A stretch of DNA of 64,000 bases from Chlorella sorokiniana (GCA_025917655.1 CP084609.1:434001-498000), one strand, 5' to 3'. Counted from the first letter of the stretch, positions 1 through 14,562 are shown. A program made the numbers and translations. The notes: generated by a model not told the origin, from the letters alone.

Positions 1-411
1 AAAGTAAATTGAGGCCCTTCCCTGTCACGTCGCCGCTGCAAGTAGCTACGTTGGCGCCAACATAGAATTCAAAATGTGAGTATTCATCGACCTGTATGAA
101 TGGGCCCCTGGTTGTATCGCCTACTGACCAGATCATTTCCTGGAGTGTGGCAGGTAGCCTCTGCTCTTCGTTGTAGGCAGGGATCACAACTGACAAGGTC
201 TTAATGGGATCAGCAGTCTGCAGGACAGATTGCTTGGATTGAACGCCTAAAGAATGACGTGGCTGAGCAGGAAGCCCACCATCTGTTCTCTTGCAGACAA
301 GTCCACCTTCATCGAGCTGTCAGCGTCCAGGCGCGCAAAAGCGCTGAGAGCAGCCTTTGTTAAAAAGGCAACTATGCAGGCCTGTATGTAAGCAATGAGA
401 AAGCCATGCAT
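1..411 (-). CDS. ALG5: Dolichyl-phosphate beta-glucosyltransferase (ALG5), 5' part only
   Basis: This is the N-terminal part of a family-2 glycosyltransferase that makes dolichyl-phosphate glucose at the ER membrane for N-glycan assembly. It is read on the minus strand and runs off the left edge. Exons seen: about 411-270 (tentative start; a hydrophobic segment GFLIAYIQACIVAFL then a basic stretch, as in the ALG5 membrane anchor), 217-129, and 45 to the edge. The second exon carries SVVIPAYNEEQRLP, the opening motif of the family. Splicing 129 to 45 restores phase and gives EMICYLQRRRDREGPQFT, matching the ALG5 segment before the DDGS motif. The catalytic Asp motifs lie outside the window. 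DPM1 is a relative, but its opening motif differs (PTYNE). Family assignment is good; the start is uncertain. Confidence 0.72.
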
Positions 412-1523
412 TAGTTGAAAAAATTGCGACTTGCTGCAGGGGATGCGGGAATGTTTGGTTGTGTGGGGTGGGGGTTGGGGGAACCAGGCGGACCCACATT
501 GTTTTGTGACTACGATAAGTCGTGTGAAAATAGCTCTACTAGTCTGCACCCTGTCGCTTCCATTTCCCCAGACCCAAATGTTTGCCCACACATTTCTCAT
601 TAAGGCATGACAGACTCTGCCTGTACCACCAGGTCCTTAGGCTGGAACCAGGCACGATCAACCCGCCTATCATCAGCCTTACTTCAACCTCCGTGAGGAT
701 ATTAACTTTCACCCTCCGTGATTATGTCTAAGGAAGGGGCAAGCCTATTTCAACTACTTCAAGGCTCAGCTTATGTGGCCAACCGTGCATCTGCAGGTGC
801 CCAGCTGGGCGCTGTGGTTGAATTCTCAACATAGATGTGACAACTACGCAAGGAAAATTTTGCCCCTGGGCTGCAGGCTCAAATGATGAATTTTCAACTC
901 TGGGACAAGTAAAAACTGAACCTAAACATGGGCGGACAGCTAAAGCATAGAGAGCACATAGAGACGTTAGTAAGTTGCATCGTAGCCCTTCTGTTTTGGC
1001 CTAAAACTCATTGAATAATTAAAAGAATTGCAGGGAAGGTTACACTTCCAGTTGCGGGCACGTGCGCTTTAAAGCATGTAGCAGCAGAGTCGGTGCATTG
1101 CTGCCCACGCCTTGTCGGCAAAAGGTATACTCCGTAATCAGGGAAAAGGAGCCCGGAAAAGATAATTGTCGGCTTTGCTCTGAAGCGCTCGCTGGGAGCA
1201 AAAAATCCCCGATTAGACAGCTTCGTAACAAGCAATCAGCGCAGGGTGAGCCCCACCAACGTTATAATGCCGAGCATGTCCGCCGTGACCCAACAGCGAC
1301 CCTTCACGTGCGTTCTCCGCTGCCGCTTTGATACTTGCGTGGAAGACAAAGGGAGCATGTGCCGCGCATGCAACGAATAGGAGCTTCGAAGGTTGTTGGA
1401 GAAGAGCCGGCTGTGGAGAAAGAAAAGAAGGCTTCATGGTACATAGAACGCTTTTCCCTGATATTTTTTATGAGTGATCCTTGTACTCAAATCTACCGAC
1501 AGTGCGCCGTTGACGTTGTCACA
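412..1523. other. Intergenic, ALG5 to PEX4 (divergent)
   Basis: About 1.1 kb between two divergent genes. Short open frames occur on both strands, but none has a recognisable motif or consistent splice phase. It should contain the promoters of both flanking genes. No repeat or RNA gene was recognised. Confidence 0.4.
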
Positions 1524-2469
1524 ATGGCTGGTAGGAGCCGGCTCTTAAAGGTATCTCTCGCGATGGACGTCGCGAACAAGTGCAGTTCCCCGTAACCCGT
1601 CCTGCTCAGGCATTTCAGGCTTGCAAGTGCGCTATTGCAGGAGTTGAAAGCAACTGCAGTGTCCGAGGACATTGCGTTGCGGTGTGATGACAGCAATTTG
1701 TATCACTGGCAAGCATGGCTAAAGGTATGGAAATGCTGGACGTGCGTTGGCCACAGCTTGGCCACGGTGCCAATGCCCGTCCTCACCCATCTCGCCTTCG
1801 CGCTCGAACCCTAAATGGCAGACATTCCCCGCATTGCCAATGTATCTCCCCTCGGTTTTATCCATTTGGCAGGGCCCTCCCCATTCTCCATTTGAAAGTG
1901 GAGCATTTGGACTTGATATTTTAGTTCCTGAGCAGTACCCGTTGGTCGCCCCTTCAGGTGACCTGGCCACTGCCTCATCATATCTACACAAAGTGAGTCG
2001 ATCAAATTTGATGCGAGTGTGCGTGCAGTGAAGTTCAGCACGAAAATTTTTCACCCAAATGTGCATTGGAAGGTAGGCCTGCCGTGGCTGGCATGAAACT
2101 GATTCTCTTGCAAACGGCTCATTTTGGCGCACGCCACCCTGGCAGACAGGAGAAGTTTGCTTGGATATTCTCAAGACAGCCTGGACTCCGGCTTGGACAC
2201 TGGTATCTGTGTGCCAGGCTGTGGTAGCGCTGATGTCAGGCAGGCAGTGTAGCGGTTGTGTACTGATTATGCTCATCTGCTGCGCTTCAAACCAGAACAG
2301 TCAGATGGCTTCTGCAGATTCTGCTCCAGACAGCCCCCTCAATTGCGATGCCGGCAACATGCTAAGGACTGGCGACTTGCGGGGGTTCAATTCAATGGCC
2401 AGGCTGTGTACCCTCGAATTTGCTGCTTCAGCACCTTCACAGCATCATCCAACTGTGGGTTTCAATTGA
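1524..2469 (+). CDS. PEX4: Peroxin-4, peroxisomal ubiquitin-conjugating enzyme E2
   Basis: This E2 enzyme mono-ubiquitinates the import receptor PEX5 so that it can be recycled from the peroxisome membrane. Six exons fit in phase: 1524-1550, 1641-1724, 1873-1957, 2029-2072, 2146-2239, 2318-2469. The product starts MAGRSRLLKELKA, then the UBC core: GPPHSPFESGAFGLDILVP, TKIFHPNVHWK, and TGEVCLDILKTAW with the catalytic Cys. The C-terminal DSPLNCDAGNMLRTGD and RGFNSMA motifs are specific to PEX4 rather than other E2s. The intron after 2239 begins with GC rather than GT; using it gives exactly the expected length of the loop before PDSPLNCD. The last 20 or so residues are a little longer than plant PEX4. 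An open frame of 185 codons on the opposite strand is a shadow. Confidence 0.93.
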
Positions 2470-3416
2470 GTGGCCCTAGCATCAAACTTTCCTTGTCAGC
2501 AGTTGCCCTAAGAGCTCAATGCTTATGATGCAGGTGTCGTGATAGGAGGTCTAGCCCCTATCCACTGACATAGGATTATGCGACGTCGAGGAGTGCCCGC
2601 CTTCGGGCACGAGGAACAGCAGCAAATGCAGCAAATAATACTGACATAGTAATGTGTCCACCTGATTGTTACTGCTTGACATGAGCTATGGCGGGCATTC
2701 TGCCAGACTGCACGACCGTTGCGCTGTTGCAAAACCGCTCCTATCGTAATGCGGTTGTGTGGCTTCCAGCCTAAGCTGCCAGCAAGGTTGACGCTGATAC
2801 CTCCTTCCTGCCGCAGTTTATGTTGCATAGCTGTCTCGGCCCGGCCTTTCACAACCTTGCATGCCCAGGAACTGTGCTCAGCGGTTCACTGTAACTCACA
2901 GCCCAGTAAATGTTCCGAGCAGGTGTTGCGCTTCGTGCTTCGTGATTGGCTGCGCCTGCTCAAACGTGCCACCTGGGCTGCCAGCTCAAACGTGCCACCT
3001 GGGCTGCCAGCCGGTGATAGGCGTGGACAGTCCCCTCTTTCCTCATAACCCTCATAACATATTGGGCAAGTACCACGTGGATCAGTTGGCAAATCTTCAT
3101 TGAAACTTGTTGCTGTGTTGCTGCCGCGGGAAAGAAGGTCGATAGGAGCACTCTCGACCCGGACGAAAAATACCTACATTTCGGTCGGTTTGTGACATCC
3201 GGCTAGAGCGCAGAAAGATCTCCTCGTTGTACGGCTGGGGGTGGGCTGTACCCTCTTCCCACCCACAATGTGTAGGGCCGCGAGGGTACCAGTTTTCCAA
3301 GGAGGAAAGCTTTTGGATTTTACTGCAGGGCAACCTCGGCAGAGTGTTGACACCAACCTCACAACTCTGCCCTTACCCCCGGAAGTTCCAACTTTTGACT
3401 TGTTATCGAGCCAGAC
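2470..3416. other. Intergenic, PEX4 to dyskerin
   Basis: No gene recognised. It contains a perfect 26-bp direct duplication (2958-3009) and the presumed dyskerin promoter. A 150-codon minus-strand frame at 3174-3626 runs into dyskerin coding sequence and has no family motif. Confidence 0.4.
2958..3009. repeat. Two perfect tandem copies of a 26-bp unit
   Basis: Units at 2958-2983 and 2984-3009 are identical and abut exactly. Each contains cgtgccacctgggctgcc. No further copies are adjacent. A recent local duplication or replication slippage would explain it. Confidence 0.85.
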
Positions 3417-6334
<2,918 letters not shown>

Positions 6335-6656
6335 GAGCTTGGGACCTTCCTGACCCCACCTCATTCACCGTGCTTCCACATGTGATATCACAAGTTGTGC
6401 ACCTGGTTGCACACCTCCACTAAGTTTAGTGTCTAACGATGCACCAACGTTGCACTAATATTTGACATGCGCTAGGTTAGAGCGGATAATATAATGTATG
6501 GATACATTGGTGCCAATACATGATCAACTAGAGCTGGCTTTTGCTTGCTGTATTGTGGTGATGCAGCAAGTATTGCTGCCACAGAATCACAGCAGGAAGT
6601 CGATTAGGCAGTGACAGCAAATGCCCATGCAAATCATTGACGAAGGGTCTTAACAG
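6335..6656. other. Gap between the dyskerin and DCP1 3' ends
   Basis: About 320 bp between two convergent genes. It probably holds both 3' UTRs and polyadenylation sites; nothing else was recognised. Confidence 0.4.
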
Positions 6657-8251
6657 TCAAGCCAACCCAACTTTCTTCAGTTCATTTGCCACAATTGTAC
6701 AGAAATCCTCATTGGAAGCCAGCGCAGATAGCATATAGGCAACTTTCATCGATAAAGTTTGCTCTTCTGTTTCTGCAAGGCACATTGTAAACGTGAACAT
6801 TAAAATAAGAGCCATGCACAGATTTCCAGTTCGGGATCAGAGTCCAACCCGACTGGGAAATCGTACCACTGGCAGTTTCCTGAGGAGGTGTGCAAATTTG
6901 CCGCTGATCAGTCCACCGCAAGCTTAGCAGCAACTTTCCGCCCTCCTTTGCACCTGTATCTTGCGCCTCTGCCTGTTGTTGCTGAATGAGCTGTGGGGTA
7001 AGCAGGTGAGGTACCTGAGCTGCCGATATGGGGGCTTCATTATGTGCAGCCGACTGGTCGGCAGTACTTCCAGCATTTTGCAGTTTAATACCAGCAAACA
7101 AACGAGCCAAGTTACTGCTGCCTGTCGCAACTTGTACTTTTTTCGCAAAAGGCCCCTTGATTTTGTTGAATTTGCGGGTCCCTGTCAGTATGAGCTGCAG
7201 CAAGGGCAGTACTTGCAAAGAGCTTCAGGCCAAGGAAAGGAAAGAAAACGACACCTTCCCTGCCCACCTGGTGCAACAGCAAACTTGTCCCCAAACAACA
7301 TTTCTGATGTTGAGCAAGGTGGAGAATGTGGATGGGAAATGCTGACTCCTATTGCCTGTGCTTGCTCATCTTTTCCTGCAGCCTGCAAGCCGGAAGTGTC
7401 TTAAAGGCATAACTAAATGCATGGGGTAGGGCTCAGCCTGCAAAAGCAAATCGATCAAAGGTTATAAGAGTGCCCAGGTGCCAACCTGGATGTGTCCCGT
7501 GGCATTGGGAACAACAGGAAGTGTTGCAGCAATACGGAGAAGCAGCGTTACAATGCGATCGCAGTCTGCCTCATCATAGAACCACATGCCTACAACCTGC
7601 ACTCACACTGCAGGCGGACACGTCAACGGAACAGCAATTGAAGTAGCAAGATGTACTGCGCATGTTGATACATTCCTGGTTGTCACTGTTGCGATACAGG
7701 AGATAAGGCTTCTGCACCTCACATTGAAATCCACCGTGCACATTTTCCACAAAAGTCTCTGTTGCCACTGCAACCAGAAGTTGTTTTTGCTGACGCCACT
7801 TGTTTATGCAGGCAACGGATCATGCCGGCAGCGGAAATATGCAGGCAACAGCAGGCTTGGCTTGCCTGCACTCTTTTTATTAAGTATGATAAGTTGGAAG
7901 CGTGGGTGTGATTGCCTTCTAACCAAAAAGAGGGAACCCTCCACATCCTTGCGACTCTATGCGTGGAAGATGGGGGCAAGGGAAAGATGTTTGCTGCAAC
8001 CCAAATGCGTTCAACACAACTTGGACACAAGAGTCAGATAAGAATGTTCCCTTTAAATGAACACACCCAGCGTTTGGTTGGGATGTCAAAATTATACAGT
8101 GCGACGTGGCCGGCGGAGGCTAATAGCTGCAATCAGTGGAGGCCCGGAATGCAGCAGTGCTTGACTGTCATAATGTCATTCTCTCATCGTCATCAGCGAC
8201 CCCTACCTCCTCTATGTCCGGATCGATACGCTTCAACACGTTGGCGGTCAT
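6657..8251 (-). CDS. DCP1: mRNA-decapping protein DCP1
   Basis: DCP1 is the EVH1-domain activator of the DCP2 decapping enzyme in cytoplasmic mRNA decay bodies. Minus-strand exons: 8251-8207 (MTANVLKRIDPDIEE), 8126-8067 (HVALYNFDIPTKRW), 7956-7872 (RKDVEGSLFLVRR, HPRFQLIILNKK), 7767 to about 7670 (ATETFVENVHGGF, VQKPYLLYRN), then an exon ending near 7488 (VVGMWFYDEADCDRIVTLL). These reproduce the EVH1 order VALYxFD, RKDVEGxLFxVxR, FVEN, PYLLYRN, GxWFY. The C-terminal part includes LLTPQLIQQQQAE, a proline- and glutamine-rich linker, and ends ASNEDFCTIVANELKKVGLA at the stop 6659-6657. This resembles the C-terminal trimerisation segment of plant and animal DCP1. Exons between 7488 and 7220 are not fully resolved. 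Confidence 0.9.
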
Positions 8252-8582
8252 TTGCTCTGCAGCACTTTGGTGAATGATCGGTACCCTCGCCATAGCAGCT
8301 CTTGCTGTACAGTTTCGCCCTATTGTGTGACGAGTTCAGGGGCGCGCAGATTTTAGCTCAAGCTCACTTCCAGCTGTGAGACTGGGCAACGCACGAGTCG
8401 AGCACAATAGATAGGGTTACACATTTGCACTAGCAGCACCAATGGCATTAAGAAAAGAACGGACGGTAGCTTGACATTGAGAATTGCATGTGCAAATGGC
8501 TTCTGTTCGGCCTTTCTTCTCCGCCGTAAAAGCGGATTAAACCGCCAGGCTTGCTTGCGATTGCTATCCAGATGATCTTACG
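8252..8582. promoter_or_regulatory. Shared upstream region of DCP1 and eIF2B-epsilon
   Basis: The two start codons lie 331 bp apart in head-to-head orientation. This interval must hold both 5' UTRs and promoters. No TATA box or repeat stands out. Co-regulation is an inference from spacing only. Confidence 0.4.
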
Positions 8583-11500
8583 ATGCAAGCCGCAGTGCAG
8601 TCTGCTGTTATTCTCTTGCTTGATGGCGGGGTTGGTGCCCTTTGGGAAAGGGAGCCTGGGCACTTCCCCTTGGTTCCGAAGAACCCTCGGTGATAGCGAC
8701 ACTGCGGTGGTTGGAGCGCTTGGGAGGCACTGAGGTCTGTTGGTTCTTGTCGGCTAGGTTTCGAGGCAACGGGCCTCTTAACATAAGTATTCTGAGTTCC
8801 CCTCTCAGCACTGCAGGTGTATATAGTTGCCTCAGCTAACGCTGCTGAACAACTCGACACATGTTTGCGCCAGTGGGGTTGGAACCCCAGCACCAGAGTA
8901 TCCATCAACATTCTAGTTTCGCCTGAAAGCCAAACCGAAGGGGAAGCTCTTCGTTTTCTGGAGCAAAGGGACATCATCAAAGGCGATTTCCTGCTTATTT
9001 GTGGCCCTGTTGTCAGCAACGCAGACCTACGACCAGCGCTGCAGGCCCATGCCGCGCGGCGTGCTGACAATCGCCAGGCCCTTATGACCACGCTGCTGCA
9101 TCAGGCTCCCCTTCCGCACCATGCGACAGCTACAAGTGTCAGCCAGTGCCTGCTGGTAACAGATGTGGGATGTCAGCAGCTTTTGAAGCTGGAACCAGGC
9201 AGCAGCGGCAGGCATACCGCTGGCTTGGGAACACATGTCCTGGGCGGGCATAATGTTGTTACGGTGGGTTAGCTGCTGCAGTGTGAAAAGTATGTTTTTA
9301 CCTAAAAATGGGTGCCCTGCATCCTTCAGACTTGGCAAAGGTATGGGCCATGCCGATACGCAGGTCCGTGCACGGATGCAGCTCTGTCATGTTTACATCT
9401 GCACCCTGGATGCCTTGTTCTTGTTGAGCGATAACTTTGACTATCAGAGCATTGCTGGCGACCTCATACCCGGCGTGCTGTCCGAGCAGGAGCTGGGGGC
9501 AGCTTGCACATGTACGAGCTAGCCAGGGTAAGCAAGGGTATGCAAACCATCACCTGCATTGCTTGGGTGTTGGGTTCAGAGACTTTTCACATCTACCTGC
9601 CGACATATGCAGGGCTACTCCAAGCGAATTGATGATAGTTCAAGCTATCACGTCATATTGGAGGATGTGGTGGGCCGTTGGGCCGTTCCGTGGGCACCTG
9701 AAAACAGCAGCGACCAGTTGAACGTTTGCCGTTTCAACCGGGGCTCCTACACGTAAGTTGCTCTTTGCCTCTTTTCATGGTCACATAGAGGGCATGAAGC
9801 TTGTGTAGATCGGGCTGCTAACGCTTGCGCAGGAATGCAACCGCAACGGTAGCACCCAGCTGTCATCTGTCAAAGGGCTCCATCCTGGGCCGTGGAAGCA
9901 GCGTGGATGCCAATACACTCTTAGACCACACTGTCGTTGGAAGCAACTGCCATATAGGCAGCAATACATCCATGCAAGGCAGCTGTTTGCACAAACAAGT
10001 ACAAGTTGGTAACAATTGCCTAATATCGTACGCCATGCTTGCGGATCATGTGCTTGTGCGAGATCAAGTCCAGCTGGAGGTGAGTGTGCGACAGTCTTCT
10101 GTGTATGCGTGCCAGGTAGTCATTTATCATTCCCTGGTTGCAGACAGGAGTGATGCTGGCTGAGCACACCATCGTGGATACCAATAGATGTGTGCCAGCA
10201 GGGTCTTGCGTGTCCTTACTGGAACCACCTGGCGCACACGGCTCAGACAGTGAGGATGATGTCAAGTCAACGAATCCAGGTTATCCTTGTAAATGTGATG
10301 CGAGTTGGCTCAGCTGTTGTGAAGTGTCGCATCATTTCATGCTGCAGGTCGAGTTGTGCATTTGGCTCACGCAGCAGCAGCTGCATTAGCAGCTGGTGGC
10401 ATTCCTGAAGCCTCCCTGGGTTTTCATGAGGACATTGTGGGGCAGTTCGGGGCAGGTTTTGCCTGGTGTAGACAGGATGAACCGTATGCGTGGTCGCTAC
10501 TGTCAGCCAGCACATGCCAACCTGAAGAGTCCTGTGCTGATAGTGCAGCAGGCGATTTCGCGAAGGTAAGAAGTAACCAGTGCAGCAAGGTCAACGCAAC
10601 GCCACAATCAGAACTCCTGGAACCTGACCCAAGGTCTTTGGTGCAGGATATCGCTAACCCAGACGATATGGGTTTTGAAGATCTGGTGCAGCAAACATCA
10701 GATCATTTTAAAGTTGAAGTTGCAGAAACCTTTTTGCGGTGCATTAAAGAGGAGATCAGTCACGATAATGCAGTAATTGAGTTAAATGGGCTAAAAATCG
10801 CTGAGGACCGCACTTTTGCTGATTGCGCCAGGTAAATGCACTATCAGCACCGATCCCTTGCAAGGCTGGGGTTCAAAACATGGCAAGAATGTGTGACAAA
10901 TCCTGCAGGTACATCTTCACCACTGTTCTCTCCCTCTGCCTGCCACATAGCACATCGGTGAAACCTGAGTTCGCAGCGCTGTTTCCGGCTCGGTCAAAAA
11001 AAACAACTGGTCGGGAATGGGGCCTGGAGCTGCTGCACCGCTTGAATGTTAGGTTAAGGGATTGGAAGGAGCTGCTGCAGAGATTTTTAAAGTCCACTGA
11101 TGACCAGGTGTATGTCGGGTATTATTGGTTACATCCCTCCAATTGAATCATTACGAACCCGTCAAGTGTCTTGCGATGGCGTGTAGGTGGAACTGCTGCT
11201 CACATTCGAAGAGTACTGCTCCCAGGAAGGCGAGTTTGCTGTGGACAACGGCAGCGATTTCGCAGACCTCTTTCCCCAGGTGACCCTTGTTTTTGTCCTG
11301 GTCTTTGGAAGTTGATTGTTGAACAAGGTTGCACCACCATTGGGAAGTGCACATGAACCACACGAGGGACATCACAAGAATAGCTTTACTGGCGTGTGTG
11401 ATCGTTTCGCCGCCATGCTGTTTTGCACATCAGCCAACCCAACAATGAAAGTCTGATCTGTCCTGCGCGGCAAGTTGGCCTGCTAAAAGTCAAGTCAAGC

Positions 11501-11922
11501 CTTGCGATAAAGCTAATACCTCAAGTTTGTTCCCACCGTAAAGATGGGCAAAGATCCTTGTTACTGATCCTGCATGCATTGTGTGTCACTCCTAAATCTT
11601 GCGGGAGCATGAGCTGCTGTCGCGTTCCTCCCTTTTTACCTGGCACAGATCATGTTACGATATGCTTGTGATGAAGGCCTGCAAGTTCGCAATGGCCTGT
11701 CACGCCAGTTTTGAGGGCCTTTTCTTTACCTCCCCTTGTGTTTAACAGGTCTTGAAATTGTGTTACGACCACGATATTGTGTCCGAAGAGGCTATCCTGG
11801 ACTGGGCCGGCGAGAAAGAGCATGCATCCTTGGAGGATCGTCATTTCGTGGACCAATGCTCGGCTTTGTTAACTTGGCTTCAGGAAGCGAGCGAGGAAGA
11901 TTCCAGCGATGAAGATGGATGA
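8583..11922 (+). CDS. EIF2B5: Translation initiation factor eIF2B, epsilon subunit
   Basis: This is the catalytic subunit of the GDP-GTP exchange factor for eIF2. Exons include 8583-8734, 8817-9263, 9364-9527, then a nucleotidyltransferase-like part containing GYSKRIDDSSSYH and the block DNFDYQSIAGDL. Next comes a left-handed beta-helix of hexapeptide repeats (TVAPSCHLSKGSILGRGS, DHTVVGSNCHIGSNT). After an acidic linker the W2/HEAT exchange domain follows (SHDNAVIELNGLKIA; REWGLELLHRLN; VLKLCYDHDIVSEEAILDW), and an acidic aromatic tail ends WLQEASEEDSSDEDG at the stop 11920-11922. The intron 11281-11747 joins FADLFPQ directly to VLKLCYD. Two single-base deletions break the frame, near 8684-8686 and at 9495-9499 (see findings). 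The first 50 residues are divergent from other eIF2B-epsilon proteins. Confidence 0.93.
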
Positions 11923-12806
11923 ATTATAGCATAGCTGCTTGCATGATATAACAAGGTTGTTCTTGGGAAAGGCGAGTGAATGATTGAGAATTTGAGAGAT
12001 ACCGCCCTTTCCCCGACATTTAAGCAAGAAGAAGGTTCCCCTTAGGGAGGCGTGGCGTGCCACGTGGCGTGCTACATGGGAGGTATGGCGTATCACGCGC
12101 TCTTCCATGGCTGATTGTGGCAAACTCACTGTTAGTCGTGTTTTGTGCAAACGTACTGCGAGGCCACGGTCAAAGAGCCCGGCATGTTTCAAAATCAGCT
12201 CTGAGCGTTGCTACCCATCTGAACAGTAGTGCACAGAAACACCAAGCTGAAGCACTAGCAGCCAGGAGCAAGTGGCACCACCAGCGGCATCAAGACATTC
12301 AAATCCAGAAAGAAAAGAAGACGACATGCAGCACAGCAGGTGTGCTGCAAGGTAACTTTCCACATAGAGCACCAACAAACAGGCATCATCTGCTGCTGCC
12401 AATCTGGAGTATTTTGCAATCAATCGTTTTACAAAGCAGAGATTTTGACGCGACGCCCTCCCCTGATACACTTCCTTCTTTGACTCAATCGAACCTAGAC
12501 CTCCAAGACAATAGCTGTCTATAGACAGCTAACCCTGGAGTTAGCTAACCCTAGAGATACATTAATGACAAGGAGATCAATGTTTGGAACACTAAAAGAA
12601 CTTGCTGAAGTTCTTACCCTCGCACTGCGCTGCTCAATCCCACAGACAAATCCATTCATTCCATCATACCTTTTATACCTATAAAGGTATCAGCATCGCA
12701 GGATGAAGCCTTAATTGCAAAAATCATGCAAGCTCACTTACAAGCACAGGGCCAGGGAGAACAAGTCTTGCCGATGCAGGCTTGCAGTATATTAAGAGAT
12801 GCACTA
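11923..12806. other. Interval between eIF2B-epsilon and the UTP15 fragment
   Basis: No gene recognised. A 155-codon plus-strand frame at 12057-12524 has no family motif. The interval includes an 18-bp perfect palindrome at 12513-12530 and a short inverted repeat (ataccttt ... aaaggtat) near 12666-12690. Confidence 0.35.
12513..12530. repeat. 18-bp perfect palindrome
   Basis: AGCTGTCTATAGACAGCT reads the same on both strands. It is followed by two ctaaccct elements in the next 30 bases. It could be a protein-binding site or chance; no further evidence. Confidence 0.6.
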
Positions 12807-14057
12807 TCAAGATATGCACAAAGAGTTCACTAGGCCCAGCAGAGCCAGGAGATGCTCCTGCACCTGCAGCTCCTCAAACACAGCGGCTGCCAGCCGCTCC
12901 ACCTGTGCATGTGCCATAGCGTCATCTGCAATACCAGCGCTGCAGCTCATGAGGTGCTGTGCCACGGCAATGGCACCACGAGCATGCTGGGGTTGGCTCA
13001 GCTGTCGACGGCAGTGACGAAGCAAGCCAGCCAGTAGCTCAGTTGGGCCTGTCGCTGGCGTGGTTCGCAACAACCCATGGCGCAGCATTGCTTCCATCAC
13101 GCACTCCACAAACTGCATATGAGGGAAGGGCGTTAGGCGTATAGCTTTTACGATGCACTTGCAAGATGGGGTACGAGCAGAAAAAAGCCATGACCTGAGT
13201 TTGGTCTGAAGCCAAAGCAGCGCTGAGTGCTTCGTTATACATGTACTTGTTCAAAAACTCCTCGTGCGGTTTTGAAGCGACCTTCACATACGCAATGCCA
13301 AAACTTCAAGGCTAAATAGCCTGGACTAGGCTTTTGCCAAAAACTAGAAAGCATGACTCATTAAGGCGACAACTTTACTGGCTTTGGGCACTGCGCACCC
13401 CTACCCTATCCCTAGCTCACTGTGGGCATCGCGCACACGTTTAACTCGTCCTTTGCGCTTCCTATTGAAGGTTTGCCAGCCGCATACTGTGATCGTGCGG
13501 TCGATGTGCGGTGTGGCTGATATCTGCAATGTAAGGCAATCAAGTTCCAGCTCAAGGCACTTGGCTCTGGCCAAGTGCCTGGGACTTTGACATAACCAGC
13601 TTGCCGTATACTCGACTCCCACAGAAGCACTCGATCCCTCACCGTAGGCGGGGGCCTCCAGCCGCAGAGGGTGATTTGGGCGTTTGTCTCTTGTGCACTA
13701 TCAAGGTGCCATTGGCGCCGCCAACAACAAGCAAGTCACCGCTTGAAGATGCAGCCACGCACGTTCAGGAATGTGTCAGCAACCCACAAGACTATCATAA
13801 TCCGGGGCCCTAAAAAACCAACATGAAGCGGCAGCAGAAAACCTTGTCTGGGTGCGCAGAGTTGAGAAACACTGGGGGTCGTGGGGCGCCAGGGGCATCG
13901 CTGTCTCGGTTGGGGAGGGAGCGCGTTGTGTGCTGGGCTGCGTTGTCTCACCATAACTATTCTCTGTCACTTCTGGGCCAACATACAATGTGAAGCACTT
14001 CCTCGGCTTACGAGGGAGAACTGTCCTTGACTGCCTCACTGCAATTGGTTTGTACAC
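12807..14057 (-). pseudogene. UTP15-like gene, C-terminal domain visible, WD40 part not found
   Basis: UTP15 is a WD40 protein of the U3 snoRNP (t-UTP complex) needed for rDNA transcription and 18S pre-rRNA processing. The last exon (about 13096-12807) gives FVECVMEAMLRHGLL and VFEELQVQEHLLALLGLVNSL. The preceding exon gives KPHEEFLNKYMYNEALSAAL. Together these match the UTP15 C-terminal domain. Further upstream a segment DLLVVGGANGTLIVHKR resembles the last WD blade, and MYKPIAVRQSRTVLPRK at 14057 resembles the N-terminal YKP motif. Only about 250-450 bp lie between these pieces, far too little for the usual seven-blade propeller, and I see no WD repeats there. It may be a deleted gene copy, a collapsed assembly, or a very diverged gene. 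The family call on the C-terminus is fair; gene status is uncertain. Confidence 0.55.
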
Positions 14058-14562
14058 ACACCCTTGCTGACACCCCTATTGTGCAAAGCAACGTAAGAAG
14101 GCAGGCCAATTGCGGGCATAGGGGTCCCTGTATTCCAATTCAAGTTTGCAATTGCAAGATAAGAAGTAGTCAAGACACGGGAATTTCTTGAAAGTGAAGG
14201 TTGGCCGTCCAGGGCACCTAAAGGCCAAGGTGCACACGCGCAAAGGGTTGTTCGCTTGTGCCGCCTCGTCCCTAACACATTCAGAGGCGGCAGCGGCGAC
14301 GAATTTCCGTTGCTTACAACATGTTGAAGACCAGCTTGGCAAAGGTTAACTCAGTGGCTCGACAGAAGGCAGTTTTTACGAATGCTGGATCGATCGTCAT
14401 ATGTTTTTTATACGGACAGGCCAGTGGACATGCAAAGTCCTGCTACACTTATCGTTACGGCCAACATACACGAAGTACGATTGGGCAATTTGCCACCGTC
14501 GGGATTCGACAGTATGTGTTTATGCCATGGACAAGCAGAAAGGCAGCTGCTAAGCAAACGTA
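14058..14562. other. Interval upstream of LPAAT
   Basis: About 500 bp with short overlapping frames on both strands and no recognised motif. It should include the LPAAT promoter. Confidence 0.35.

Noticed and set aside
1719-2276. 185-codon minus-strand open frame
   Set aside because: It lies opposite the PEX4 exons, which are fully supported by motif and phase.
11641-11675. Possible eIF2B-epsilon exon with LRYACDEG
   Set aside because: Joining FADLFPQ directly to VLKLCYD gives the contiguous W2 domain; this segment would break it.
12513-12560. Telomere-like sequence (ctaaccct elements)
   Set aside because: Only two isolated copies, not a tandem array.
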